NCBI GenBank assembly: GCA_973895155.1 | Contig: OZ316891.1 | Coordinates: 27,218,001-27,282,000, forward strand | Reading direction: 5' to 3' | Origin: Marsupella aquatica | Lineage: Eukaryota; Marchantiophyta | DNA: 64,000 nt | In this document: positions 1 to 14,346 of the stretch, one piece after another | How positions within the stretch are numbered: the stretch's first letter is position 1 | Layout: every line of letters begins with the position of its first letter | Notes under the pieces: generated by a model | Database searches by the model: none | Told to the model about the DNA's origin: nothing | What the model saw: the letters and a program-made list of their open reading frames with translations, nothing else | Program-made: the position numbers and the translations under genes

Positions 1-2545
<2,545 letters not shown>

Positions 2546-3434
2546 ATATTCGGATTTTAAGATTCTAACTAGATATAGAGTGTACCACATCTATGCAATT
2601 TTGTCCCCGATGTAACCGTGCAGGAGAATCGAAAAGTGTAAATTGAGTACATGTCTTTCTCGACATTCCATTGCATTGGAGCTTTAAGATGTGATTGTGT
2701 TACGATATGCGAGTCCGAACACAACTTACCAGTTCTCATGTAGTTTGAATGAAACTCTGACCATGCAGTCATTTTTTATGAACTCATGAACAAGCGTTTC
2801 TCCTCATGCAGATCCATTCCTCAATGGAAAGAAACAATTGTATTCCAGACCAGCAATGATGATCTGGATAGCTCGAGTGGAAATGATGAGTGAAGTTGAT
2901 CTGGTCACAGAGAAGTGTTTGCTGGACGAATGCTTTGGGACATGCAATTGAACATTAAGGGAGAGTGTAAAATCAAGGACAGAAAATGAAGATAAGGAAC
3001 TCTTAAGTCTGTTGGTGCTAGGAAAAGAGATAGATGAGGAAGGGCCATGTACAATGAGTAATTTTAATTTATGGGTGCCCATGTACCGTTCCTGGGACTG
3101 TCAACGAAGTGGTAGTTCTAGTCATGTATAAAATGAATGCGATGTTAGTGGCTCTTACCACCGAAGTTCGCACTGCAGTAAGACATGCGTATGACCGGAT
3201 TATGGTTTCTGTTTCCCAAGCGTGGAGTTCCTTCTAGTAAAACCTTTACTCACGAAGGGATACTCGAACATGAAGCGTAAGTCAATTGAGTTGCCCTCCT
3301 GTGCTTGTAGGAACAGATTGCAGAGAGTTGTGACAAGAAATCAAATAACAGGACAGTACTTGCGTTGCTTGGTACGAAACTTACACTTCATTGTGCTTGT
3401 TTGAATATTTCAAGGAAATCCTGCGATTCCATAA

Positions 3435-3686
3435 GGGCAAAACCTCTTGTTGGGCGGTATTATCACCGCTTTAATTCCCGAGGTTTCAGAGAAATTAAAT
3501 GCCCAAACCGTAACATTTGCACCATCACTCCGACAGCATTGGGTTCAACTTTTGCTATACGAAATATTAATCGGAGGACTGCACTGGATGTCCCAGAGTG
3601 GTCCCAATCGTTCTTACGACACTCCGTTTCTATACTTATCTTCACCAAATGCAATGTTCAAGGCTTGGCATCGGAAACCTGACTGA
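3435..3686 (+). other. Possible orphan coding exon, unassigned
   Basis: An 83-codon open frame ends at a TGA at 3684. It begins GQNLLLGGIITALIPEV and contains two hydrophobic stretches (LLLGGIITALI and LLLYEILIGGL) separated by a polar, Arg/His-containing linker, then SGPNRSYDTPFLYLSSPNAM. The composition looks more protein-like than the surrounding frames, and it could be the last exon of a gene or a gene relic. No splice partner or family was recognised. Confidence 0.2.
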
Positions 3687-4108
3687 AGCGCTCTTGTCTA
3701 CAAACTTCGCTTCCTTGGTTGTCAAGATGCAGATAAGTTCAGAAATTGAAGGGCAATAAATAGACGATGAATGGATGGACTCGCTGCTCTTCAGCCCATG
3801 AAACCACCCGCCGAACCAACACCATGACTAGTCGGTGCTGCAGCTATTGTGTTCCACTCTAGACTGATGAATCAAAGAGTTCCATCAGATCTTCCGCAAA
3901 TCACCTCCACTGCCCGACTCTGCAGAAGCTAGAATACCAGGCTTTCCACAAGGCAGTGCACCTTTTCCCCTTGTACTGGTCCCCCTAGTCCGCATTAAAA
4001 AATCCAGAAGGTTCATTGCAACTCTAATTGAGGGGATTGAATCCCGGGCGGCAAAGCACACTCCCGTCTCCCAAATGGAGCTGGAGCTTAAATACCCAGG
4101 GTTGGTAT

Positions 4109-4174
4109 CCCTTGGTCTGACTCTAAAACTCCCTTGGTCTGGTTCTAAAACTCCCTTGGTCTGGTTCTAAAACT
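4109..4174. repeat. 22-bp minisatellite, three units
   Basis: Three head-to-tail copies of a 22-bp unit beginning CCCTTGGTCTG start at 4109, 4131 and 4153. The second and third are identical; the first differs by an A/G and a C/T change. The array lies just beyond the 3' end of the minus-strand gene that stops at 4272. Confidence 0.85.
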
Positions 4175-4271
4175 CAACTACTTCTGACGAAAAACGAAAT
4201 TTAAATCAGCCAAGGGAACCTGAATTCCAGCGGACCTTTGAACCAGGCAGAGCTCCTCTGGACTAGGAGCA

Positions 4272-7211
4272 CTACTTTGACTTTGTTGACTGCAGCTTCT
4301 TACTCTTCTTATTGGAGGAATTCCCGGAGCGTTTCTGTAAGATGCAAATTGTTCACGCTTGGGTCAGTTACTGGACCAATGGAAGGGAACACGAGCAAAG
4401 TTGCATACTGTTGACAAGAGCATGAATGAAGTCTGCGCATGAGTCACCTTGTAGGCAGAATAAGTGCGCTGGCCATTCCCAACGATGTACACCTGCACGC
4501 ATGAATCCCAGTACGATCTTTCAATACTAGGGGGAGAAGATGAATTCACATAAAATGAACGCGAAGTGGAGTGCTGAGAGACTATCTTGAACTAACACTC
4601 AGCCAAGGAAATAAGAAGTTTTAAGCATCTGCTGCACATAGAAAGAGATATCGTAGCAAAGAGAGGGACGCCCCTAATCGTGACTGTAAATTTTTAGTCT
4701 CAAAAGAAATTAAAGCACAAAGACCGTCATTTAGAGTAGAGTAAACGCGTTGGATCGCTGTTCAGTAAGGGAATCGGACCAATTGACAATTAGGTTCGTG
4801 AACAAAAAGACTGACCCGTGATCCATGGACGGTTCTCCATTTTCCTTCCCCTGATCCTCCCGGCCCTCGTTTCCCAGGTCGCGAATTCCTTCCACCTGAA
4901 GAAGAGGCCCTCCCAGGATTTGATTTCTTTGGTTGATTCTTAGGTTTAACCGTTTTCTTCCCGAGGTTTCGTCTCTGAGCGGGAATCGAGGGCGGGGATG
5001 CAGAAAAGGCTCCATTTATACTCCTTACTGGTGACCATCTAGTGCCTGTTCCCATACTAGTGTTTCCTGACTGAAGTTGAGTACTACCCCTCGCGTCGGC
5101 AAATTGCCTCCTGCAGGCAGATACATAATCAGAACGACAGGAAACGATCAATACTCATCAGCAGAATGTAGGTTAAGTGTCCAGAGCGCACGAAAGTCCA
5201 AACTAGCGCTCTAGATTCACAGACGGCAAACCTGACCATACTCTGGATTCAACCAACATTTTGAATTTGTATGGTTCTCTAGCTCTTATTTCTTTCGGAG
5301 AACTAATGACTACTCAGAGAGTGCGTCGATCCCACACATTTTCAAAGCCCCACAGATTCCATAAACAAAGCGGAAAAGTTGAGATCTCTGCAAGGAATGA
5401 ACCACCTCCTTAACGAGAAAGAGTTAGGTGAAACGAGAGTTAATGGGGTACCTATAATCTATGTACACTGGCTCGTTATCTAGATCGCCGTCCACCAAAA
5501 GAGCATCGACAGGCTTAAAATGAGGAAACCTCTGGCGAAGAAATGCCTGAATTCGATCTTCCTCTGCTTCGTTGCCTTCAGCATTACGGAGGGCCTGAGA
5601 AGGTCGGGCCTGAGAAGGTCCTACGATGTCTCTCCTGGCAGGAGTCTCCGTATAAAAGCTTTTTAAGTTAGTGTCTCTAAACAGATCCCGCTTAGATGTT
5701 TTGAACAGATTTGGAATGGAGTTGGCCTTTTGACTTGCAGATGTGGAATTGTGAAGGTGTTGAGGGGTCTGAGCAGGCTTGATAAGATCAGGTTTTGTCC
5801 GTCTCCAACCTGACCCGGATATGAAATCATCGAACAATAATGGATCCTCTTCGCTGTTAGGCATCACGCACGTTGTGGGTTCGGTGCGTTGGGACGATCT
5901 CAAGGGAGCCTTTGATGGAAAATCAGCTCGTGGTATGTGTAACACGGGCCTTTCAAAGGTTTCGGGGGAGGAAGAGAGTAAAATCGGGCTTGATCCAGAA
6001 ATCTGAGGTCGTAGTGATCTACGACGAGCTCTTTGGGTTCGGGATCCTGTCAAAATCAATGTTCAAGAAAATGATTAACAATCCCTCGAAGTATCAAGCC
6101 CGGAATATATAAAAGAGAGCACAAACGAGTTAAGGTGAAATAAGCCCCATTCGTACGACACATACAGTAACACATTGATTAACTTGCTGAGTGATGTCAA
6201 GCTATCTAGAGAAGAGTCAGTAGTCTTACCAGAACCAAATATCCCATCGTCTGAAAATTCTTCAATATCATCCTCATCCTCGTCCACATCTCCTCTAGAA
6301 GATGGCTGAATATTCACGAAAGGATTAATTCTATCAATTTGAGTCGAGGAAAGAGACTCGCTGTTGAAATGGATAGCCCCTTCAGTGCTACAACTCTCTC
6401 TTTGAAACCCAAAGTTGGAAACCTCCGTGCTCCCGAAATCACGAGAACATTGGGCAATCTCTCCGCTACCTAGCTGTGATTCCGGCTCCAGACGTTTCTG
6501 CCCACTTCTGTGATCAAATGTAGATGATAGAACGCGGTCACCGCTATTGATCTGAGCATACTTTTGCCTCGAATTAATGAATTCTATGCCTGCACCTTTC
6601 GAACCCTCCGGCACTTTTTTGAAGTCCTTGACGAAAGGAAGAGGCTCCTTATACAGTTGACTGCTAAATATACTCAAATCTTTACTTTTCTTGTGGGCAG
6701 ATACATCCGTCTTTCGAACTAAATCGCAGTTACCATTATGAAGCTGAGTGCAAAATTCACTCGGATCTTTGCTTAGCCTACGGGCAGAAATATCCGCTCC
6801 CCTAAATAGATCGCGTGCACCAATTAGGGGGTCTTTTTCCGCTGACGATGGTCCACGTTTCAAGCGTTTGAAATTTCTTCGCCGCTGACTTGCCGATATT
6901 TGGAAATCTTCTATACTGTCTTCAGAATCGCTCACGACAACGTCTTCTACTGATTTACGACTCTTACTATTCTCCTCGCCGCCTCCTGAAATTTTTTCCA
7001 GGAATTCATCATTTGGTGGACTCGATCTAAGAAAATTTCTTTCCTCCCCGCCGCGTCCTGAACTGTTTCCCTGGAATTCATCATATGACGGAATCGATCT
7101 AAACGCCTCCGTGTCGATGCCGAGCGAAAACGAAGGAGCCTCGAAATTTAATCGAGCAGCACGAAGACGACGGATGCCGCTTGGAGTCTCACTAAAAGAC
7201 CCCGACGCCAT
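4272..7211 (-). CDS. Unrecognised 659-aa nuclear-type protein, 5 exons
   Basis: Exons on the minus strand are 7211-6230, 6046-5452, 5110-4816, 4492-4448 and 4334-4272; all phases agree (1980 nt, 659 aa). The ATG at 7211 (MASGSFSETPSGIRRLRAAR) is the first Met after an upstream open frame. The protein is mostly low-complexity and charged: an Asp/Glu patch (DVDEDEDDIEEFSDDG) near the end of exon 1, a Lys/Arg/Gly/Pro-rich stretch in exon 3, and a basic Lys/Ser tail. The most protein-like part is exons 2-4: RIQAFLRQRFPHFKPVDALL, then VYIDYRRQF, then WRTVHGSRVYIVGNGQRTYS spliced across exons 3 and 4. That last segment suggests a short structured motif (aromatic-x-T, G-x-R-V-Y, G-Q-x-x-Y). I do not recognise the family. 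The composition suggests a nuclear DNA- or chromatin-associated protein, by inference only. Confidence 0.75.
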
Positions 7212-8367
7212 CACCTCCCCATCAATATCGAGAACCACGCTCACCTGAAGTTGAAACAAGTATCAAAAAATGAGTTCTCATAAAGTACGCTTAAAAGACC
7301 CTCAGGTACAGGATGTTGAACCTAATATCTCCAGTCCTCCCACTCAAGCCATGTGAAACTTTTGGGCATGGAATCTTAGATTGTACGCTCCGTGAGAGAA
7401 CGAAACGACCGAATGAACGATCAAACTCTTCGGACGACACAACAGCAGAGAGACACAGAATTCTCTCCGCGATCCAGAGCTCTACACTACGTCCACTGTG
7501 CAATAAGGAAACAAATCCAAAAACCAATGTACGACCAAACATTCCTTATTTCAGCCGGCCAAAGCATTACCTCGTTCGACCCACAAATCCTCCCAGAGTC
7601 CCGACCGCACTTTCTTCTTTCCTCCAAAACTCCTTCGCCAGCTCCTCATACTGTGAAAGAAGTCGGTGCTCCGTCATCATTATCCTCCTATGCTCTATCT
7701 TTTCAGGGCAATCAACCACTCACTACACCACAAAGAGACTCGAGCACCTCAATCAAAGGGCTGTAGCAATGGCGATCGACGGGGCCTACACTAGCTTCAT
7801 CTTTCGCACATCTCTCAGTGTCTTCTTGTACGACCGATCGACTGGTCACATCAAACTGAAGGGAACTGTAGTATGGTAAATCAATCGAAGTCGGACGAGA
7901 CTCACAACAGAGCTCTCTCGAGTTCCATCGACGATAACATGCTGCACATTCAAAGGGAGTATTCATTGATACATCGGTGTTTATCAGACGTTCGCCCGCG
8001 CAGCAGTTTGAACTACAAACATGCCGGGGCTGTTTTGGTGCACCGTATCTTGCCTCCAACACGACTACTGTGGTCGGGTTCCATCTCACGCGTCTTTCTT
8101 TTCAAATTCCCAAAAAACAAAATAGAATATACACATTTTTTATATACAAAGGGACCAATCAAAGTACAAATGAACAAACAAAAGAGTACCCAAGCGGACA
8201 AAACCAATCCAAAAAGAAGTGAACAAAAGGGAAACACTAAACACCAAGAAAAAGAAACTAAAAGTAAGAAATGAACAATAGGGAACCCCTAAAAACCAAG
8301 AAAGAGAGACTAAAACTAACCCAAGCGGACCGAGTTCCTGATCATCCCTAGCAAATGTGGCAAAAAG
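7212..8367. other. Upstream region of minus-strand gene; no gene recognised
   Basis: This holds the 5' flank of the minus-strand gene and the sequence 3' of the LINE relic. Overlapping open frames on both strands here (for example 7313-7879 on plus) have no family features and mutually shadow one another. The part 8100-8340 is A-rich and contains a degenerate duplication (ACCCAAGCGGAC recurs at both ends). It may be the 3' UTR of the LINE fragment read on the minus strand. Confidence 0.5.
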
Positions 8368-9375
8368 CTACTGGTCCACATCAAGGGTCAAAGCTAGATC
8401 GGCAAGTGGGATTGGAACATCCTCTAGGGGAGCTAGCCGCTGCGGAGGCACACTAGCACCCACTATAAGAGATCGACGATAGATGGCCCGAGCTTGAGCA
8501 CGCTGCAAGGTGACTGAAATGCGTTGGCAAAAGTGCGTGGTGAAAATAGAAAGCGGGGTCCGGTGGGACCCATGCGGCCATGAACATCCCGGGCAGCTTG
8601 CCGAAGAAGCCCATCAAACTGAGGATGAAGACGCCCAAATAGCTCCAGAGCAAGGGGGAGGAAGCTGTTGGATGAAGCTCATGCAACATATTTGGCATCC
8701 TTCGTTGTTGCCGCACGTGACGTTGCTGCCCCTGCCGTAGTTGTCGCTGTCCCAATGATGTCTTGGCGCAATGGTTTGCCACCACTACATCTGCCAATGT
8801 ACGTTGACCCTCACAGACCATGGTAAGATCCACCCGTAATGCTGTGATGGAGGACCAGGTAACTCGAGTACCACCTCCCGCCGCACGCATACCAAAGAGC
8901 CAGAGAGAACCTGAGCAGTCGCATCTCGCACAGCGTCGTGAACAATAATGGTTTCACCTCCCAAACTGCACCGAAGAAGATGGACACCTGTGGCATCACA
9001 AGGCTTCCCACAAGTGCAAAAAGGGGGTAAACCTGCAAGAAGTGGGTGGGGCAGCCCCATACGAAGACGCATGGCTGTGGAGAACTCTGTTGAAGACGAA
9101 CGGGATCCAAGGATAAAAACTCCTGAAAAGAAGGTAACGCGACGCGAACGGGATCTGGTAATGAGGACCGCGCTACGCGCAAATGAACCTGAAACAGGAG
9201 GGAACCCTCCCTTACCTCCATGAGAGATGAAAGTAAAAAAGGGCGATCATCAATAAGAAAACGATCGGCCAACAATGAGAAGGCGGCCGCCCACGCACCC
9301 AAAAAGGCCAAAGGTGCAAGGCTCTCAATGGAAGTAAACCCAAAACCACCCTGCAAAATAGCAAGACTGAGTTGT
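8368..9375 (-). mobile_element. LINE (non-LTR retrotransposon) ORF2 3' end, decayed
   Basis: On the minus strand the sequence encodes the typical tail of a non-LTR retrotransposon polyprotein, in order: GGFGFTSIESLAPLAFLGAW (end of the RT/thumb region), the zinc-knuckle-like CTCGKPCDATGVHLLRC followed by GGE and HDAVRDATAQ, RVDLTMVCEGQRTLADVVVA (nuclease-like tail), then FLPLALELFGRLHPQFD, and finally a short tail ending at a stop at 8370-8368. These pieces lie in different frames, so at least two frameshifts are present and the copy is dead. The catalytic RT domain is absent; upstream the reading frame runs straight into the foldback element at 9387. Family assignment by motif is good; the clade was not determined. 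Confidence 0.8.
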
Positions 9376-9386
9376 TTGGCACTGTT

Positions 9387-12197
9387 TTTTGTTTGGCACT
9401 GTTTGGAGAACACGCAATGTTTGAGAGAGAGACAAGGGGACAGTTTTGAGATTTCGTGACTCAATTTGGGTTGTAACTTTCTCCGGGAGTTTTGGATTTG
9501 GGAGTTCTTGATGGCTTTGGAAAGCTCTTGGCGAGGCGGTGAAGATCGATACGACTTGCACCCCAAACGGTCACCGTATGAGCGAATTACATCAGATTTA
9601 AGTTTCGCTGTTTTTTCACTTTTTCTGCACGTTTGGCAATTTCGACGATTTTGCGACTCAATTTGGGTCGTAACTTTCTCCGGGAGTTTCGGATTTGGGA
9701 GTTTTTGACGGCTCTGGAAAGATCTTGGCGAGGCGGTGAAGATCGATACGACTTGCGACCCAAACGGTTACCGTATGAGCAAGTTACATCACTTTTCACG
9801 TGCAGAAAAAGTGAAAAAACGGCGAAACCTAAATCCGATGTAACTCGGTCATAGGGTGACCGTTGGGGGCGCAAGTCGTATCGATCTTCACCGCCTCGCC
9901 AAGATCTTTCCAACGTCAAAAACTCCCAAATCCGAAACTCTCGGAGAAAGTTACAACCCAAATTGAGTCGCGACATCGTCGAAATCGCCAAACGTGCAGA
10001 AAAAGTGAAAAAATAGCGAAACCTAAATCCGATGTAACTCGGTCATAGGGTGACCGTTGGGGGCGCAAGTCGTATCGATCTTCACCGCCTCGCCAATATC
10101 TTTCCAAAGCCGTCAAGAACTCTCAGATCCGAAACTCCTAGAGAAAGTTACGACCCAAATTGAGTCACAAAATCGCCCAAATCGCCAAACACGCAGAAAA
10201 AGTGAAAAAAACGACGAAACTTAAATCCGATGTAACTTGCTCATACGGTAACCGTTTGGGGCGCAAGTCGTATCGATCTTCACCGCCTCGCCAAGATCTT
10301 TCCAACGTCAAAAACTCCCAAATCCGAAACTCTCGGAGAAAGTTACAACCCAAATTGAGTCGCGACATCGTCGAAATCGCCAAACGTGCAGAAAAAGTGA
10401 AAAAATAGCGAAACCTAAATCCGATGTAACTCGGTCATAGGGTGACCGTTGGGGGCGCAAGTCGTATCGATCTTCACCGCCTCGCCAATATCTTTCCAAA
10501 GCCGTCAAGAACTCTCAGATCCGAAACTCCTAGAGAAAGTTACGACCCAAATTGAGTCACAAAATTGCCCAAATCGCCAAACACGCAGAAAAAGTGAAAA
10601 AAACGACGAAACTTAAATCCGATGTAACTTGCTCATACGGTAACCGTTTGGGGCGCAAGTCGTATCGATCTTCACCGCCTCGCCAAGATCTTTCCAACGT
10701 CAAAAACTCCCAAATCCGAAACTCTCGGAGAAAGTTACAACCCAAATTGAGTCGCGACATCGTCGAAATCGCCAAACGTGCAGAAAAAGTGAAAAAATAG
10801 CGAAACCTAAATCCGATGTAACTCGGTCATAGGGTGACCGTTGGGGGCGCAAGTCGTATCGATCTTCACCGCCTCGCCAATATCTTTCCAAAGCCGTCAA
10901 GAACTCTCAGATCCGAAACTCCTAGAGAAAGTTACGACCCAAATTGAGTCACAAAATCGCCCAAATCGCCAAACACGCAGAAAAAGTGAAAAAAACGACG
11001 AAACTTAAATCCGATGTAACTTGCTCATACGGTAACCGTTTGGGGCGCAAGTCGTATCGATCTTCACCGCCTCGCCAAGATCTTTCCAACGTCAAAAACT
11101 CCCAAATCCGAAACTCTCGGAGAAAGTTACAACCCAAATTGAGTCGCGACATCGTCGAAATCGCCAAACGTGCAGAAAAAGTGAAAAAATAGCGAAACCT
11201 AAATCCGATGTAACTCGGTCATAGGGTGACCGTTGGGGGCGCAAGTCGTATCGATCTTCACCGCCTCGCCAATATCTTTCCAAAGCCGTCAAGAACTCTC
11301 AGATCCGAAACTCCTAGAGAAAGTTACGACCCAAATTGAGTCACAAAATCGCCCAAATCGCCAAACACGCAGAAAAAGTGAAAAAAACGACGAAACTTAA
11401 ATCCGATGTAACTTGCTCATACGGTAACCGTTTGGGGCGCAAGTCGTATCGATCTTCACCGCCTCGCCAAGATCTTTCCAACGTCAAAAACTCCCAAATC
11501 CGAAACTCTCGGAGAAAGTTACAACCCAAATTGAGTCGCGACATCGTCGAAATCGCCAAACGTGCAGAAAAAGTGAAAAAATAGCGAAACCTAAATCCGA
11601 TGTAACTCGGTCATAGGGTGACCGTTGGGGGCGCAAGTCGTATCGATCTTCACCGCCTCGCCAATATCTTTCCAAAGCCGTCAAGAACTCTCAGATCCGA
11701 AACTCCTAGAGAAAGTTACGACCCAAATTGAGTCACAAAATCGCCCAAATCGCCAAACACGCAGAAAAAGTGAAAAAAACGACGAAACTTAAATCCGATG
11801 TAACTTGCTCATACGGTAACCGTTTGGGGCGCAAGTCGTATCGATCTTCACCGCCTCGCCAAGATCTTTCCAACGTCAAAAACTCCCAAATCCGAAACTC
11901 TCGGAGAAAGTTACAACCCAAATTGAGTCGCGACATCGTCGAAATCGCCAAACGTGCAGAAAAAGTGAAAAAATAGCAAAACTTAAATCTGATGTAATTC
12001 GCTCATACGGTGACCGTTTGGGGCGCAAGTCGTATCGATCTTCACCGCCTCGCCAAGAGCTTTCCAAAGCCGTCAAGAACTCCCAAATCCGAAACTCCCA
12101 GAGAAAGTTACGACCCAAATTGAGTCGCAAAATCTCAAAATTGTCCCCTTGTCTCTCTCTCAAACAGTGTCTGTTCTCCAAACAGTGCCAAACAAAA
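9387..12197. mobile_element. Foldback-like element with satellite interior
   Basis: The two ends are long inverted repeats. The left end begins TTTTGTTTGGCACTGTTTGG at 9387 and its reverse complement closes the element at 12197. The inverted similarity continues through a GAGAGAGACAAGGGGACA segment and one whole satellite monomer, so the arms exceed 200 bp. Monomers at 9460-9800 run in minus orientation and those from 9837 on run in plus orientation, with the switch near 9790-9836. No transposase is present, so the element would be non-autonomous. I could not find a clean target-site duplication; a 12-bp direct repeat (TTTGGCACTGTT) straddles the left border. It resembles foldback elements whose inverted repeats are built from tandem units. 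The class is inferred. Confidence 0.65.
9837..12065. repeat. Satellite array, ~196-bp monomers in a 392-bp higher-order unit
   Basis: Plus-oriented monomers start with GATGTAA at 9837, 10031, 10229, 10423, 10621, 10815, 11013, 11207, 11405, 11599, 11797 and 11991. Spacing alternates 194 and 198 bp, giving a 392-bp dimeric repeat. The five dimers from 10031 to about 11990 read as identical apart from a single C/T near 10566, so the dimer amplified very recently. The outer monomers (9837 and 11991) are more diverged. Neither 392 nor the monomer lengths is a multiple of three, so the short open frames on both strands are not one gene. Shared blocks include GCAAGTCGTATCGATCTTCA and CAGAAAAAGTGAAAAAA. 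Confidence 0.95.
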
Positions 12198-14175
12198 GGC
12201 GACACATGATCCTAAGACAAAAAAACCCAATTAAGGGGGGACAACCAAAGCGCCAAAAATCCAGAAGGACCAGAGAGAAGCCGCCCAACAGAAGAAGCCC
12301 AACACAAGAATCACCAGGGACAGAAAAATATAAGGACTGTGTTGCATGTGCAAAAGTACTTTAAAAAGTTGCCCTTGACTGGCCCACAACAGACAGGAAA
12401 GAAAGTATGACCAAATCAAAGCACAATACTCCAATGCAATCCATGCTCACACTCAGTACTGTTTCCTCCTTTGTAGTTTCAGCCCCTTTGTCATTATCAG
12501 TGTATTTTTTTTGTTTATGAATTTGAAAGGTGGGGACTATAAAGGGCCGGAAACTTTAGGGCCGTTGCCCTTGAAAAAACTGAATTGCTGCCATATGGAC
12601 TGACACACAAGGAGGGTGAGGCAGGAAAGGCTCAAAGAGTAAGCATGTGCCACCTGATCTGTTAAAGGGTCGATAATTTGGGGACCCTCACATGCAAGAT
12701 GGCCCTAAAACCCTACCTATTCTCAAACTTACAAGCCTGGTAGAGCTCGGGTGTGAACTTCATAGGAGGGTCAAGCAAGGGCATCCTACATGACTTACAG
12801 ATGAACTAAATCTAAAACAATTTGAATAGGTGACCAATCTTGAGACCCTGATGAGGAACACACAAAGAATCTTGGCCAAAGGATACAGAATTCTCTAAAA
12901 TCTAGCCTGCCACACTTGCCCAAAATGAAAATTTGAGAATTTTAGATTAAAAAACAAATTGAAAAATATGTTGAAAATTTTTATGTTTACCAAAAAACAT
13001 AATTTGATATTTTCTGTGCCAAGGGAAGACTGGGATTAAATTGCAATATTTTTTATGCAATGATGTCTTTCAAGCAATGAAACGCTAAATGCAACACCTC
13101 ACTTGTTGAATGGTCTCAGTCTTTAACATAACAATTTGTTTTAATACATACTAATATCTTTTGCATAGCGACATCTTTTGAAGGCTTTGGTAGTAGGCTT
13201 ACTGTAATTACTTTCTATGGTTTCAATGGAACTTAACACTGGCAATGGCATAAGAAACTCTTGCTCTGGTCTTTCCAAAGAACCTGCAGAGTATTTTGAT
13301 AAAGCTGGCAACTTGTGAAGGTAATTTGATAGTGTAGCTAATAAAATGCAATCGAAAGCTACTCCTTGGGCTTATTGTCTAGAGTGAAGTCTCTAGACAC
13401 TGACCCTAACCTAGGTCATACCTGAATATCTCACTTATAAAGTGCAAACAAAATTTAGATTGGGGTCTAGACTTCTAGAGAGTAACTTTAGATAAAGACA
13501 AACTAATGTTATGAATACATCGCAAACATAAGCTACTTTTGAAGGTGAGGGTCTCATGTAAAACCTCTATACCATAACTCCAAATATGGACAAAATTGAA
13601 CTAAAAAATAAGGACAAAGTAAGGGTGAACAAAAAAATGAGATGGGGCAAATATAAACAAGATATAGCATATAATTCTTTCTTTTGCTAGTTCTTTTTTT
13701 TGTCTTCATTGCTATTTACAATCAAGGAAGGGATAATCAGGCTAGTAAGGGCAATACAGAAAGTGAATACCAAAAACATGGAGGGGCAAAAATGAAGGCA
13801 AACAACATAGATTCTTTTGCAGGACTTTTTTTTGGTCTTATCTCTATTAATATTCAAAGCATGGGCATTAAGGTTCCTAAGGATGCAAGTGAAGACCACA
13901 ATGCCAATATTTGAACACAAGGCGCCTCTCGGAGTACAAAAAATGAAAACATATTGTAAAATTTGAATACAATTTCCAGTGGCATTATTTGAATAAAGCT
14001 CCCCATGTCAATTCGAATACAATAAGGCCATGGCGTTCACGTGAAGACAGTAGTGTTTCCCGAGATTCGTCACTCCCCTTTTCTCTTCCTCCCCCTCTGT
14101 TTCTTCCGCCATTCAGTGGGATGCATGAGCATGTATTCTTGTTAAACTACTCCCTGTCGGTAGTCTGTACACGAC
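12198..14175. other. AT-rich repeat-derived intergenic DNA
   Basis: No gene was recognised. Short stretches resemble repeat DNA near 40.7-40.9 kb: the CATAGGAGGGTCA block near 12760 recurs near 40905, and an AAT(T/A)AAGGGGGGA-type block near 12230 recurs near 40725. Remnants of a dispersed repeat therefore lie here. The rest is AT-rich without structure that I could read. Confidence 0.5.
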
Positions 14176-14346
14176 AATACGTATAGGGTAACGACGATCC
14201 GGTCGACCGTTACTGGGGTGTAACGGGACGACCGGGTTCTGACACAGGCGTGACCGGCGGGAGCCGAGAGCGCCTGGGGAGGAAACCGGGAGCCCCGGTA
14301 CACCCCAGTAATGGACGGCCTGGATCGTCGTTAGCGTACGTAATCG
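14176..14346. repeat. MITE-like 170-bp hairpin element
   Basis: Two imperfect inverted arms of about 60 bp (14177-14238 and 14283-14345) share AACGACGATCC, TTACTGGGGTGTA and a terminal TACGTA on reverse complementing, around a ~45-bp GC-rich centre. The size, arm length and lack of coding capacity fit a MITE. No target duplication could be separated from the TACGTA termini. It lies about 430 bp upstream of the recombinase-like gene. Confidence 0.65.

Larger units (their letters stand above)
2546..4271. other. Intergenic; no firm gene
   Basis: This stretch follows the ECD stop and precedes the 3' end of the convergent minus-strand gene. It holds the probable ECD 3' UTR, one short exon-like open frame (3435-3686, listed separately) and a 22-bp minisatellite (4109-4174). 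Nothing else was recognised. Confidence 0.6.

Noticed and set aside
7313-7879. 188-codon plus-strand frame
   Set aside because: No family motif, overlapped by open frames on the other strand, and it lies in the 5' flank of the minus-strand gene.
10031-11990. Regular spaced repeats as a CRISPR array
   Set aside because: The units are contiguous 194/198-bp monomers with no unique spacers, and the DNA is eukaryotic.
9460-12205. Repeated open frames of 66, 72 and 82 codons on both strands
   Set aside because: They are shadows of the 392-bp satellite unit, open on both strands at once, and the unit length is not a multiple of three.
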